64,000 bases of DNA from Proteromonas lacertae. Its lineage: Eukaryota; Sar; Bigyra; Opalinata; Proteromonadidae. The notes under the pieces are model-generated. The model searched no databases. It had not been told where the DNA came from and worked only from the letters and a program-made list of their open reading frames with translations. The stretch is taken from positions 800,526-864,525 of the forward strand of contig NGBS01001160.1 of NCBI GenBank assembly GCA_002245135.1. Reading direction: 5' to 3'. Both the position numbers and the translations under genes were made by a program. The first letter of the stretch is position 1; each line of letters begins with the position of its first letter. This document shows, piece after piece, positions 12,705 through 23,746 of the stretch.

Positions 12705-14436
12705 ATGTATTCATTTTCAGATTGGTTGAAGAATCACGAATATGAAGTATAATAGTTATTTATATGCAATATTTTTCTAACAGTTTTTGAATCTTCGAAA
12801 AGAAAAGGGAATATGTGAAATTCGTAAAATAAACAACGGTTCAAAGTATCTGATGAAGGTATTGAGGATGGATGAGTTGAATTCCAAAGAAGTTGTGAAT
12901 GTAGTCAATACAATGAATAGAGCAAACAATTTGAGTTTAAATGGTGTAATGAAATATAAAGTAATTGAGTGTGATGATAAGAACTTTTACAGAATAATGA
13001 GAGAATATAAAATTCATTTAGATGTTGTTAATCCAGTTAAATACTTTGAAGAAACTGGTCCATTTGATATTTTAAATGGAATTTTGATTATCTTAAATAG
13101 TTTACATGATAATGGAGTTATTCATAGTGATTTGAAACCTTCTAATATATTTTTGAATGATGAAAATGAAGTGATTATAAGTGATTATTGTAATAGTTTA
13201 TTGTTTAAAGGAGGAGAAAGATTATCTTGTAAAAACAAAGATTTATGTTTTATTTGTATTGATGAATTATTAGGAAAAGAGCTTGACATTTCTAGTGATA
13301 TTTGGAATTTTGGATTAATTCTTTATTATATAAAAAGTGGTAAATATCCTTTTGTTGGTTCAACTATACTAGAAACAATGAAAAACATAGAGAATGTGAA
13401 ATACAATCCATTAAAATGTGAAAACAGCGGTATACTAAACCAATTTTTAAAGAAAATACTTCAAAAAGATAAGAAAGATAGATTAAAACTGAATGAAATT
13501 ATTTCTGAATTGAAAAGTATGGAATAATATTTATTTCATTGAATAGAATTGAATGAACCAGAAATACCATCATCTCCATTTATAGAAGAAGAAGAAGTCC
13601 ACATTCCTGAAGATATGAGTATACATCATCAATAATGCTTATTAACTAGAATATATAATTGAGTTTGCAGTTAATGAATGTAAATACAGAAGTGGAAATA
13701 AACTATGGTGTGGTGAATGTATATAAATTATTCTAATAATCATTGATTAGTGTTACTAGGAGATGCAGGAATTAAATATTTATCTTCAAAGCTTCAAACA
13801 ATAAGTAATGTTACAGTTATTGATATTAGGAGTATATGAATATATTATTATAATTACATTAATAGTGAATAACATGACTAAAGTTGGATTAAATACGTTT
13901 TCAGAATGTTTGAAACACATACCAAATCTTGAAGTACTGTGGATAAATTTTAATCCTGTAGGTGATGAAGGCATAAAATTCTTATCAAACAATCTCCATT
14001 ATGTTCCAAAAATAACTAGTTTGGGATTATCTGGTATTATTTTAGTTTATTGTTTTATATAATAGTCTGTGAAATTGGAAATAATGGATTAAAATATTTA
14101 AGCTCGCATTTTAAGGATATTCCAAAATTAATAACATTAGGTTTAACAGGTATATAAATTGAATTCTATTAACAAATAGAGAATTCCATTGGAAATGAAG
14201 GAGTTAAATCTATTTGCGATAATTTACAGTATTTACCACTATTAGAAATATTAAGTTTGGATGGTAATTCTATTAGCGATAGAGGAGCTGAAATACTGAT
14301 CAATAATTTGCCCAAATGCCAAAAATTAGAGAAACTTTCTACAATAAACAACAATATATCAAATTATAATAATTTTAAAAGAAACATGATTGAAAAACAT
14401 CCAAACAGAAGGTTAAAAATTGATTCTGACAGATAA
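12705..14436 (+). CDS. Protein kinase fused to ribonuclease-inhibitor-type LRRs
   Basis: The kinase domain starts at MYSFSDWLKNHEYE and runs to about 13500: candidate Lys in KYLMKVLRM, catalytic loop GVIHSDLKPSNIFL (HSD instead of HRD), metal loop ISDYCN instead of DFG, and SSDIWNFGLILYYIKSGKYPF. An intron of about 30 nt at 13521-13550 links it in frame (SELKKLNEPEIP) to a linker and then RI-type leucine-rich repeats (LLLGDAGIKYLSSKL, GLNTFSECLKHIPNLEVLWI, EIGNNGLKYLSSHFKDIPK, SIGNEGVKSICDNL). Seven introns of about 27-37 nt are needed and all keep frame. The retained Lys and Asp suggest possible activity. The fusion is inferred from splicing, so two separate genes remain possible. Confidence 0.72.
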
Positions 14437-14548
14437 TTCTAAATAATTGATATAATAATTGATGAACAAATGAATCAATTTATAACATATATATTTTATA
14501 AATTAGTATATCACATAAGGGAATAAAACAAAAAAATAAAACAAAGTA

Positions 14549-14555
14549 GGCTTGA
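14549..14555 (-). promoter_or_regulatory. GGCTTGA upstream word
   Basis: The reverse complement of TCAAGCC, 135 bp upstream of the ATG at 14691. This is the only one of the five exact copies oriented opposite to its gene. Confidence 0.25.
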
Positions 14556-14690
14556 TTACCTCAAATTTATTCAATTTTTAATCATGTTTTCACAGGTTTC
14601 AAGATCCTTTTTTAGAGTATAGAATCTTTATTATGCATATAGACATTTACATCAGAAGTAAATCAAATTCAAAAATACTTTTACTTTGCT

Positions 14691-14996
14691 ATGGCTGGTT
14701 TTGGTTCAGATTTAGATAATGCTGCTCAAAAAGCACAAGACTTAGGTTTTAAAAACATTGGAATAATACCTGGTGCATGTAGTTTATGGAAGTCACCAAT
14801 TGAAGGTGAAGTTAAAGAAGATTTGTTGAACAGTATTCGTTCAATTGGTGGAGATTATGTGACAATAAAAGCTGCAACATCACATGAAGATATAGGTGAG
14901 GATCAAAAAGCATTTGAAAAATTTAGTGAGGTATTTGAATTGGAAGATGGTGATTGTAATATTAAATCTACAATGAAACCAGTGAAATTGTTTTAA
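14691..14996 (+). CDS. Small conserved-looking protein, unknown
   Basis: A single-exon 101-residue protein starting MAGFGSDLDNAAQKAQDLGF and ending KSTMKPVKLF. It has one clear Cys (IIPGACSLWKSP) and one near the end (EDGDCNIK), no signal peptide and no transmembrane segment. I do not recognise the family. The clean frame, ATG context and flanking AT-rich spacers support a real gene. It lies between the kinase-LRR gene and the UDP-galactopyranose mutase, all on the plus strand, without evidence of a functional link. Confidence 0.6.
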   Translation: MAGFGSDLDNAAQKAQDLGFKNIGIIPGACSLWKSPIEGEVKEDLLNSIRSIGGDYVTIKAATSHEDIGEDQKAFEKFSEVFELEDGDCNIKSTMKPVKLF

Positions 14997-15183
14997 ACTC
15001 TATTTATTTATTTTTAATGAATCGTTTAAATTCTGTTTATTATTTTGTTTTGATTAATTTAAAGCGATTAAATTATTATTATGTATAAATATAAAGTTAT
15101 CAATCATAGATAAATGAGTAAAATGAAAAAATATATGAGACAAACTCAGATCAGGTCATTTTTTTTCTTTTTTGATTTTGAAA

Positions 15184-16869
15184 ATGAAAGTATTAACAAA
15201 TACTATTTTACATATAATGTCTTTCTTGATATTAATGTCATCAGTAATTGCACTTGTAGAAGAACCTAAAGATAAAACTGAGTTTGATGTGCTAATTGTT
15301 GGAGCAGGCATTTCTGGATCATCTGTAGCTGATATTCTTGCATCAAAAGGTTATACTGTTTTAGTGATTGATCAAAGGAGTCATATTGCCGGTAATTGTT
15401 TTGATTATGTGAATGAATATGGTATTCAAGTTCATAAATATGGTCCTCACATGTTTCACACAAATAACGAAGATATATGGAAATATGTCACATCAAAAGG
15501 TCCTTTTAGACATTTTGAATATTTCATATATGCTATGGTAGATGATCAACCAGTACCACTACCAGTAAATAGGGTAACTATCAATATGTTATATAAACAA
15601 AATCTTAAAACAGAAGCTGAAGTAGATGAATTTTTAAAGAAAGAAACAGCAGAATTTCAAAACATCACAATTACAAATAGTGAAGAATTAATATTAAAGA
15701 CATTTGGTAGAAAAATATATCAATCATTATACGAAGGATATAATAAGAAGATGTGGAAAATGCCAGCAACTAAATTATCAGCAGCTGTTTCAGCTAGAAT
15801 TCCTTGGAGAAAGAATGATATAAATCGATACTTTGATGATATACATCAAGCAGTTCCAGTGAAATCATATACCAGTATAGTAGAATCAATGTTAAAAAGT
15901 GAAAATATAAATGTAATATTGAATCAAAAATTTGAAGATTTAGACAATAAATATAAATTTAAGAAAGTATATTATACAGGTCCAATTGACGCATTATGTA
16001 AATATTCACATGGAACTTTACCATATTTATCATTAAATATCACATTTAAGACATTCCCTGAACCATTGAAATCATTACCATCACCATCATTAAATTATCC
16101 AAACGATCAAGAATATCATCGATTATTTGAAGCTAAATGGTTAAATCCTTCATTTAGTAATTATACAACATTAAGTTATGAGAAATCAACTTATGAAGGT
16201 GAACCGTATTATGCTATTCCAAACACTACTAATCATTTAATGTATAAGAAATATAAATCAATATTAGATAAAGCAAAGAGAGTGGTAGTATATGGCAGAT
16301 TAGGTGATTATAGATATTATAATATGGATATTGCATTGAGTAATGCTTTGAAGAAAGTGCAAGATACTTATGAAGATATTAAGAATTTTCAACCTGTGAA
16401 TAGAGAACAAGTGTGGAAGGAATTGAAAGAAACATGTGATAGTGTTCCAGTAGAAAATAATAATAATAATAATATGAATAATATGAATGGTAATATGAAT
16501 AACAACTTCAATAATAACAACAATATGAATAATGGTAATAACATGAACAACAATAATAACATGAATAACAATAACAATAACAATATGAATGGTAATATGA
16601 ATAACAACAATAACATGAATAACAACTTCAATAATAACAACAATATGAATGGTAATGGTAATAACATGAATAACAACAATAATATGAACAACAATATGCA
16701 TAATTACAATAATGGTAATATGAATAATGGTAATAACATGAACAACAATAATAACATGAATAACAATAATAACAACAATATAAATGGTAATGGTAATAAT
16801 ATGAATAATGGAAATACCAATGAATTCAAGAACGTCAATAACATTCATAGAGGATTAAGACAGCATTAA
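15184..16869 (+). CDS. UDP-galactopyranose mutase with signal peptide and Asn-rich tail
   Basis: Converts UDP-galactopyranose to UDP-galactofuranose, the donor for galactofuranose-containing glycans; FAD-dependent. Seen: FAD motif DVLIVGAGISGSSVADILA, AGNCFDY, the substrate-site stretch VHKYGPHMFHTNNEDIW, WRKNDINRYFDD, and the C-terminal FAD contact VVYGRLGDYRYYNMDIAL. The ATG at 15184 is followed by a hydrophobic leader (ILHIMSFLILMSSVIAL), unusual because UGM is normally cytosolic. After the enzyme a roughly 120-residue Asn/Met/Gly repeat tail (from 16456) ends in a short charged end. No introns are needed. Stop is TAA. The enzyme call is firm; secretory location is an inference from the leader. 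Confidence 0.92.
   Translation: MKVLTNTILHIMSFLILMSSVIALVEEPKDKTEFDVLIVGAGISGSSVADILASKGYTVLVIDQRSHIAGNCFDYVNEYGIQVHKYGPHMFHTNNEDIWKYVTSKGPFRHFEYFIYAMVDDQPVPLPVNRVTINMLYKQNLKTEAEVDEFLKKETAEFQNITITNSEELILKTFGRKIYQSLYEGYNKKMWKMPATKLSAAVSARIPWRKNDINRYFDDIHQAVPVKSYTSIVESMLKSENINVILNQKFEDLDNKYKFKKVYYTGPIDALCKYSHGTLPYLSLNITFKTFPEPLKSLPSPSLNYPNDQEYHRLFEAKWLNPSFSNYTTLSYEKSTYEGEPYYAIPNTTNHLMYKKYKSILDKAKRVVVYGRLGDYRYYNMDIALSNALKKVQDTYEDIKNFQPVNREQVWKELKETCDSVPVENNNNNNMNNMNGNMNNNFNNNNNMNNGNNMNNNNNMNNNNNNNMNGNMNNNNNMNNNFNNNNNMNGNGNNMNNNNNMNNNMHNYNNGNMNNGNNMNNNNNMNNNNNNNINGNGNNMNNGNTNEFKNVNNIHRGLRQH
16456..16818 (+). repeat. Asn/Met/Gly-coding low-complexity repeat
   Basis: Imperfect AAY/ATG/GGT runs encode units such as NNNNMNNGNNMNNN and NMNGNMNNN at the C-terminus of the UDP-galactopyranose mutase. 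Length is probably variable between alleles. Antisense open frames here are composition artefacts. Confidence 0.9.
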
Positions 16870-17057
16870 TTAGTTTAAACTATAAAGAAATTTTAAAAAG
16901 ACTTAGTTATTTTGTTTTCCTAGATAGAGTTACACATAATTATATCTAATTAAACCACAGCGACTATCTGCATGGTAATTCATTGCTGTTTTGAGAATTA
17001 CATTTTTAAACTAATTTGAAAACTAGTCGTTTTTTATTTATTTTCATATTCATTTTT

Positions 17058-19379
17058 ATGCAGTCAAATAGCATTAATGAGTCAGATGAGTATGAAAAAC
17101 TAATTAACAGTTTGTCAAAAGCTGAAGTGTATGAATTTTATATTTTTATATTAGGTATTTTAAGTCAAAAATTAAAGAACTAAAAGCAGGGAAGCTAAAT
17201 GATGAAGTATTCCATATATAAATATTTTTGTAGCTCAAAACATTACTAAAAAATCCAATACCACCAGAATTCACATATCTTAATTCCATAATTTCACCTC
17301 CAGAAACATTTGAAGTTGATGAAATAGTAACAAACGTTCAACCAAATACAATTACAAATACAAAATCTAATAAACAAAATAAACAAACTAAATCAAATAA
17401 AACTACTAAATCTTCTTCGAAAAATAAACCAGCGGATTTAGATAGAATAACACAATTAGCATCATCAATATTATCGAATAAGAACAATACAAATAGCAAT
17501 AAAACAAAATCACAATCACCATCTCTACCTTCACCACCAATCACACTTCCTACACAAACTATAAAACCTGAGCCAATAGAAAATCAAATAGAGCCATCCA
17601 TTCCAATACCTTCTCTAAATGATCCAATGATTTTAGATTTTGACACAAATGAAGAAGTAATAGAGTTACCTGAAGATGATATTGAAATAAATTTAAGCAA
17701 AAAGACTAATGAAAATGAAAATGAAAAAGATAAAGATAAAGATAAAACTGAAAATGAGAATAAAAATGTGAATATTAAAGAAGAAAAGAAAGTGGAAGAA
17801 ACAAAAGTTGAGGAAAAAGTAAAAGAAGTAAATGAAAAAGATGTAAAACCACAAAAAATTACAAATGAAAAACCTCAAAAGAAAGTTGAACCAATAAAAG
17901 AAGAAGAAATAATCATTAAGAAGGAAGAAGAAAAAGAGGAAGAAGAGAAAAAACAAGATAAAGATAAAGAAAAAGAAAATAAGAAAAAGTCAAATAAAAA
18001 AATAGAAGTAAAAACAGAAGAAGAAGGAGATACAGATAATGAAGAGGAAGAAGAAACAGAAGAAGCAACAATCAAAGCGATGGAATCAAAACCTAATCTA
18101 CTACTTCAATTAGAACCACCATCTTCATCATCCACATTCAAACTACCAGAAGATTGTTTGGTAAAAGAAGAACAAACTGAGAAAAATAGTTCAAATACAA
18201 ATAATGAAAATAATAGTGAAAATATAAATGTAAAGAATGAAGATTCTAATATTAATAACACAAGTGAAGTAAATTCAGATAATTCTTCAAATGTATCAAT
18301 AAAACCATTGAAAATCAATAAAAGTGATATGGAAAGTGATTCAAGTGAAGTAATAAAACATCCTACACCACAAACTCGTAAGAAATCCCATAGAAACAAT
18401 ACAAATGATGATGATGCAGATTATAAATCCTCTAGACGTAAAAGATCACATCGATCAGCATTTACAGCAGTTGGTTCTGATGAAACTGGAATTGAAACTC
18501 CACGAACAAGTAAAAGGATAAGACATGCTGTAAAATATGAAGATGAAGATGAGGATGATTCAGATGATGATATTAAACCACAAAGAAGGGTAACAAGGAA
18601 TCACAATACAACTAATTTAAAAATGGAAGAGTTTTTGGAATATGAGAAATCAGATGATGATTTACTTGGTATATTAAATAATAGTAGTGGTAATGGAGGT
18701 GGTGTAGTAACTAGATCTAGAAATAGAAGTGGTAGTAGCAGAAGTAAAAAGAAAGAAGAGAATAATAGTAATTCAAATAATAATAATAATAATAACAATG
18801 GAAATGAATCTACAGAACCAAGAAGAGTAACTCGTTCAGTAACAAAACAAGAACAAGCGAATAATAAAGAAAGAGAGAAAATGTCATTTGATGATTTCTT
18901 GAAGTCTATAAAGGAATATCCTGATTTAGATGATTTTATGGAATATGTATATATATATATTGTTTTATTTTTATTAATAGAATGAGGAAGAAAAATCTGA
19001 AGATTATTTTGATGTAGTGAAACAACCAATATGTTTTAGTGAAATTCAAGCTAATATTGATAGTGGATCTGTCACTTCTATTCAGAAATTGTATGATTTG
19101 TTGCTGTTGATGTGTAAAAATGCAATGACTTTTTTCAAAAGGAATAATCCAAAATACTTGTCTTCTAGAAAGTTTAAATCTTATATAACAACACAGTATA
19201 ATGCTTCTATGGAATTAGATGAGTATAATTGTATTTTTTAATATTTTAATAGTGAATTTGAAGATGATCGATATGATGATAAAGATAGCGATGATGAAAG
19301 TGTTCATTCTTCTAAAAAGCGAAAGGCAAATTCGTCAAGAAAAGCAAAAAAACAAAAGAGAAATAGAGATGATGATTAA
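17058..19379 (+). CDS. Bromodomain protein, BRD8-like architecture
   Basis: The start at 17058 gives a short N-terminal helix region (KAEVYFKSKIKELKAGKLND, across a 26-nt intron) like the coiled segment of NuA4 subunit BRD8. A very long Lys/Glu/Ser-rich disordered middle (17290-18850) follows, then a C-terminal bromodomain reached through an intron at about 18945-18981 (EEKSEDYFDVVKQPICFSEI, YDLLLLMCKNAMTFFKRNNP). The loop Asn that contacts acetyl-lysine would fall near KRNNP. A last 30-nt intron joins SMELDD to EFEDDRYDD and a basic end (SSKKRKANSSRKAKKQKRN). This implies nuclear acetyl-lysine reading, perhaps in a histone acetyltransferase complex. The bromodomain is clear; the BRD8 assignment is tentative. 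Confidence 0.78.
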
Positions 19380-20661
19380 TTTGAAAGTAATTCTTTAGAA
19401 TGATTTATTTTGTATGTATTGTATTAATAGTTTTGATGTGGTGTTTTACTAATATGATATTATTATTTCAAAATGTAATCACATTCCATTCGAAAAATGA
19501 TGTTTAATATTCAAAATGCACAAATCAAATGCTTGACTTGAAATGCAATCTTTTGCATCAACGATTTAGCTGAAAGGTATTTATATTTCTTCATAATTAT
19601 ATCACTGAAATGATTAGTCTAAGAAGCATAACCTATATTTGAATGGATTATGAATTCCATTGCTAATCTATAAAACATCTGTGTAAAAGCAGACTGGCCA
19701 GACAACCAGGTCCACTTCCACGTTATAATATCTAATGGCTTTTATTATAGCACTAACAATGGACACCATGTTTATATTTTTTATAGATTTAAAGAAAAAA
19801 GAATGACTTAAATGGTATATATATATCAACAGTTGCGAAAGATACTGGCTTATTCGAAGCACATTATGAGTATATAAGTATCATAGTGTGTCAAAATTAA
19901 GCCAAGATATACTTTCAACTCTTAAGGTCGCTTTATTCTGTTATTTTTCAGTCTCTATACAAGCATTACCCAGAGGTGAAACATTATTCTCATTTCTATA
20001 TAGATTTGATGAAGATATTTAATTCAGTGTGAAGATTGATAAAGGTATATATTCACTTTTATTCTTACTACTTACTACTTATTGATTTTGTTTACTAATT
20101 GCTGTTTTAGGCGTTGCCAGTTATTCCTTTGTAGAATATCAGGTGTCAGAGACAGCATATAGTGAATTTATCACTGTTCGTTTACTCTTATAGTGCTTAT
20201 TTACATACTAATAAGTAGAAATTGTGATATATATTGAATAGATAAGAATAACGTAATGTTCGTGAAGATTGTGAAAATGATTATGAGAATTAAAGGTATT
20301 AATATATTATTCAATTCTTTTTCACTCAAATCTCTTTCTCTTTTTTAATTGTTAATATGTAATGATGATATCACACATTAATAGGAAGAGCTGTCTGATT
20401 TATTTGATGATTATGATATCTGAATATATTTATATGCACATATATGCCTAACGTGTTCCTATATAGTTTAATAATTATATGGGGTCAAAATTAGGCTATA
20501 TAGTTGAATATTTTTGTCTGACCATATTAATATTATTGAATGTTGATATTGTCCTGAAATATCCATATATTTTATGAATTTGTTATTTATTATTTATAGA
20601 TTTATGATTGTAATTGTGATGAATAGATGAAAATACAAAGAATTTTACTATTAATTATTAA
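19380..20661. other. About 1.3-kb gap with no supported gene
   Basis: The longest gene-free stretch of the housekeeping region. Both strands were read with and without short GT-AG introns and gave no continuing frame or family match. The longest open frame (63 residues, minus, 19668-19862) has no recognisable motif. Composition is as AT-rich as other spacers. It could hold a noncoding RNA, a decayed gene or simply long UTRs; nothing more can be supported. Confidence 0.5.
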
Positions 20662-21131
20662 TTATTGTGAAAAATGTGTTTTGAGGTGTGGAATTAAAAA
20701 TTTCATAACATTCATAACTGCTTCATCTGAATTTTCTATATTATAACTCACTATAATCAATTTATTATATTTTTGTGATAAAATCTCAGTTAATTTCTTT
20801 GAACACTCCGATGTTTTACCTATTTCACATAATTATTAAATTAACAATACCTGCTATTAATGATGTACAACTTGGATAAGCATCAAAAGGTGTTTTAACT
20901 CCCATTGTTAAATTACCCAATTCTGGAGAGCCTGGATATCCAACCCAAATATATAATGCTTTCTATAATTAATAACAAATATAATACTGGGAGAAGCACT
21001 TCCTGTATTGAAAATATGAAATCCTCCTTCTTCACAATAGCAGAATGTGTAAAAATATCTGATGTTAATGGTGGCGGAGTTTGTGTTGGTAATTTTTTAT
21101 CATCAGCTATAACTGGAGCAGAATCAGCCAT
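20662..21131 (-). CDS. PSMG4: Proteasome assembly chaperone 4 (PAC4/PSMG4)
   Basis: PAC4 pairs with PAC3 to help assemble the 20S proteasome alpha ring. The start MADSAPVIADDKKLPTQTPP lies at 21131. After removing introns at 20963-20987 (25 nt) and 20820-20850 (31 nt), the frame gives FSIQEVLLPKALYIWVGYPG, LGNLTMGVKTPFDAYPSCTS and LIIVSYNIENSDEAVMNVM. These align with the human family features (LFLWVG, a hydrophobic VSYNL-type strand and a C-terminal helix). Length is about 137 residues, near the family norm. Both introns restore the family signature, which supports the short-intron models used elsewhere here. Stop is TAA. Confidence 0.82.
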
Positions 21132-21265
21132 TTTTAATATTGTTCCAAAAATATATTCGTTTTTTATTTAAAAAAAACTCAATTATTGAATGAAATATAC
21201 ATTTTATCATCATATTAACACCATAAAAGCAAATATCAATACATATAAAAGTATATTTATATACT

Positions 21266-23685
21266 TTAAAAGTCTTTCACCCAATCAGTTATAATATCTT
21301 CAGTTGGATTTTCCATTGGCTTTCCATCATCAATATAATCAAAATATGACAAATCTCTGTTGTTAAGTAAACATAGATTATAAGGACTTTTGAATGTTTG
21401 ATTAGCAATGGCATTCCAGTCAGTTCCTTCAAAAAATGGATGTCTTTGAATCTCAGCTACGGATACCAATCTCTATTCCAATAAAATAATAAACAAATAT
21501 AACATACAGTATGAGAATTTGGATCTAAAATCTGAATCAAAATATCTCTTAATTCTTCAGGGAAATAAACAGGAAAAACAACATCAGGATATGTTTCAAT
21601 ATATTGTTTCTGCTTCAATCTAATCTGTTCAGCACTTCCTTCTCTATTTGCAAAAATATTATAACCACTAAACATTTCATATAACAAAACACCAAAACTC
21701 CAATAATCAGCTTTGTAATTATATCCTTTATTCAATAATAACTCTGGACTACAATATTCATAAGTACCACACAGTGAATATGTTTTATTTTTCACTACTT
21801 TTGACAAACCAAAATCACCTAATTTAATATAACCTCTTTGTGTGACAAAGATATTCTCTGGTTTTATATCTCTGTGAATAATGTCCATAGAATGAATATA
21901 ATTCAATGCCATTAATAATATTGAAGCATATAACTATTGAATATGAATAATAAAACTTAATAATAAATACTTTAACAATTTCTATCTTTAATACATATTG
22001 AGCTTTACCATGTTCAATAACTTTCTGTGTAATTGAGAATTTTGAAGCATCTTCTTTACCTCCATAAATACGAAATAATACTGAAAATAAATCACATCCA
22101 TGACAGAATTCTAATACATAATATAAATTTATATCATCTTTGTAATAATCTAATAAGTTAATAATAAATGGATGATGTAATTCACTCAATATTTTCTTCT
22201 CATGTAAAATATGTTTCACATTATTGGTCATTGCTACTAATTTTATATTCATTTCTTTTACTGCATATATTTTTCCATTATATTTATCATAACTCATATA
22301 AACTCTACTGTATTTACCTGCACCAATAGCTTTGACTTTAATCAAATCATGAATTTTATTCTCTTTTCTTTTATTATAATATTTATATAAAGTAGGAAGT
22401 AGATGTTGACCAAATTGGATAATTATTTGAATTGGAATTAATAGAATTGTCGTTGTATCAACTATAACAATAATAATATATAATATATAAAATACTTGAA
22501 AAACTACTGTATTTATGTGGATCTGTAGTAAAAACCATATCTTCACTGAAAAAATCACCAACATACAAATCATACACTAATTCATTCTTCTCACTATAAC
22601 ATCTCACATTTCCACTTAATATAACATATAAATAGAAACTATAAAAACCATGTTCAAATATAATTTCTTTAGGAGAATACATAGCAACATTACTATTTTG
22701 TATAATCTTCAACAGTTGAACAGGAGGTATATGTTCTATATAATATAATATAATTAATTAAATACTGAATAATGAAAATGATTCTAATACTCTGTACAGC
22801 GTAGCATAATGTAATGACTGTAAATGAGGCATTACTAAATGATTGGTTATTTCTTCATCATAATAAACAGTATTTTCATCCATTGGGATTAATAATTTAT
22901 AACCATCAGTTTTACCTGCTTTTTCATCAAATATAACAGATGTATCAGTTAGACCAATATAGTTTGACTTTATCTCTTTATTGATATTGCTTTTCTCATA
23001 TTTTATTATAGGCAAATACTTACTATTTTTATACTCACATATTGGTATAATGGTGAAATTTGATGTTCCTTTCATTTTGTATTTCTTCAATACTTCTTTA
23101 TCTATCTGTGGATAAAGTTCCTTTAATGAATATCCATATAGTATTAATATCAGATTATAGATAGATAGATTAACTACATAGGTTACCATCTCTGGAACTA
23201 TTTGAATTGTCTGATTATAAGAGAATTGTGATGAGCCTTTTGTGAAAATAAATAAAATATCTGGTAATGGATTGATAATTATGGTTTTATCAGTTTTAAG
23301 TTTTAAACATGTAGCTGCTAGTAGTTTTATCATATCTTCCTTACACTTTGAAAATATTGGTCTATTAATATAATAGAAGGATATATCATACATTACAGAT
23401 AATAGTTGATATAATGATTCCTTATCTTTCTTTTCAATTGCAGAAACATAGAAAGAAAACGGATAAATAGGAAATGTATCTGATTTTAAGTCTTCATGTT
23501 CATCACATAATTCATCTATAATATGATCAGCTAAAATAAAAATAAACACTATTACAATACGATCGAATTTAACAGGTATTGCGGTCTTTGTCTATAAAAG
23601 CAAAAATAGAGCATAATATGTAAAGAATTAATATGTATATCTATACATTATCTTTCGGCTTTGATTTATTTTTGCTAGTTTTCAT
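21266..23685 (-). CDS. AGC kinase with cyclic-nucleotide-binding-like domains (PKG-like)
   Basis: From the N-terminus: a basic start ([13 protein letters not shown]) reached through a 55-nt intron, a degenerate CNB-like region, a second CNB fold ([33 protein letters not shown]), then a full kinase domain. The kinase has [46 protein letters not shown] and a C-terminal tail ending ITDWVKDF like PKG. All catalytic residues are intact. The phosphate-binding cassette reads [16 protein letters not shown], lacking the Gly-Glu and Arg needed for cyclic nucleotides, so ligand control may be lost. Introns of about 28-55 nt join the exons at 21472-21508, 21925-21961, 22460-22494, 22735-22764, 23532-23561 and 23603-23657. 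Confidence 0.85.
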
Positions 23686-23705
23686 TTTTCAATTCAAACC
23701 ATCAT

Positions 23706-23712
23706 TCAAGCT
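23706..23712 (+). promoter_or_regulatory. TCAAGCT between divergent kinase genes
   Basis: TCAAGCT occurs in the 61-bp gap between the PKG-like start (23685, minus) and the pseudokinase start (23747, plus). The gap is so short that both genes must share promoter DNA. Confidence 0.3.
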
Positions 23713-23746
23713 GTACTATTTGTGTATTTTCAGAATATCACAAATT

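Noticed and set aside
16300-16848. Antisense frame of 182 residues rich in Ile/Val/His
   Set aside because: It is the mirror of the AAT/ATG/GGT repeat tail of the UDP-galactopyranose mutase and has no start context or family.
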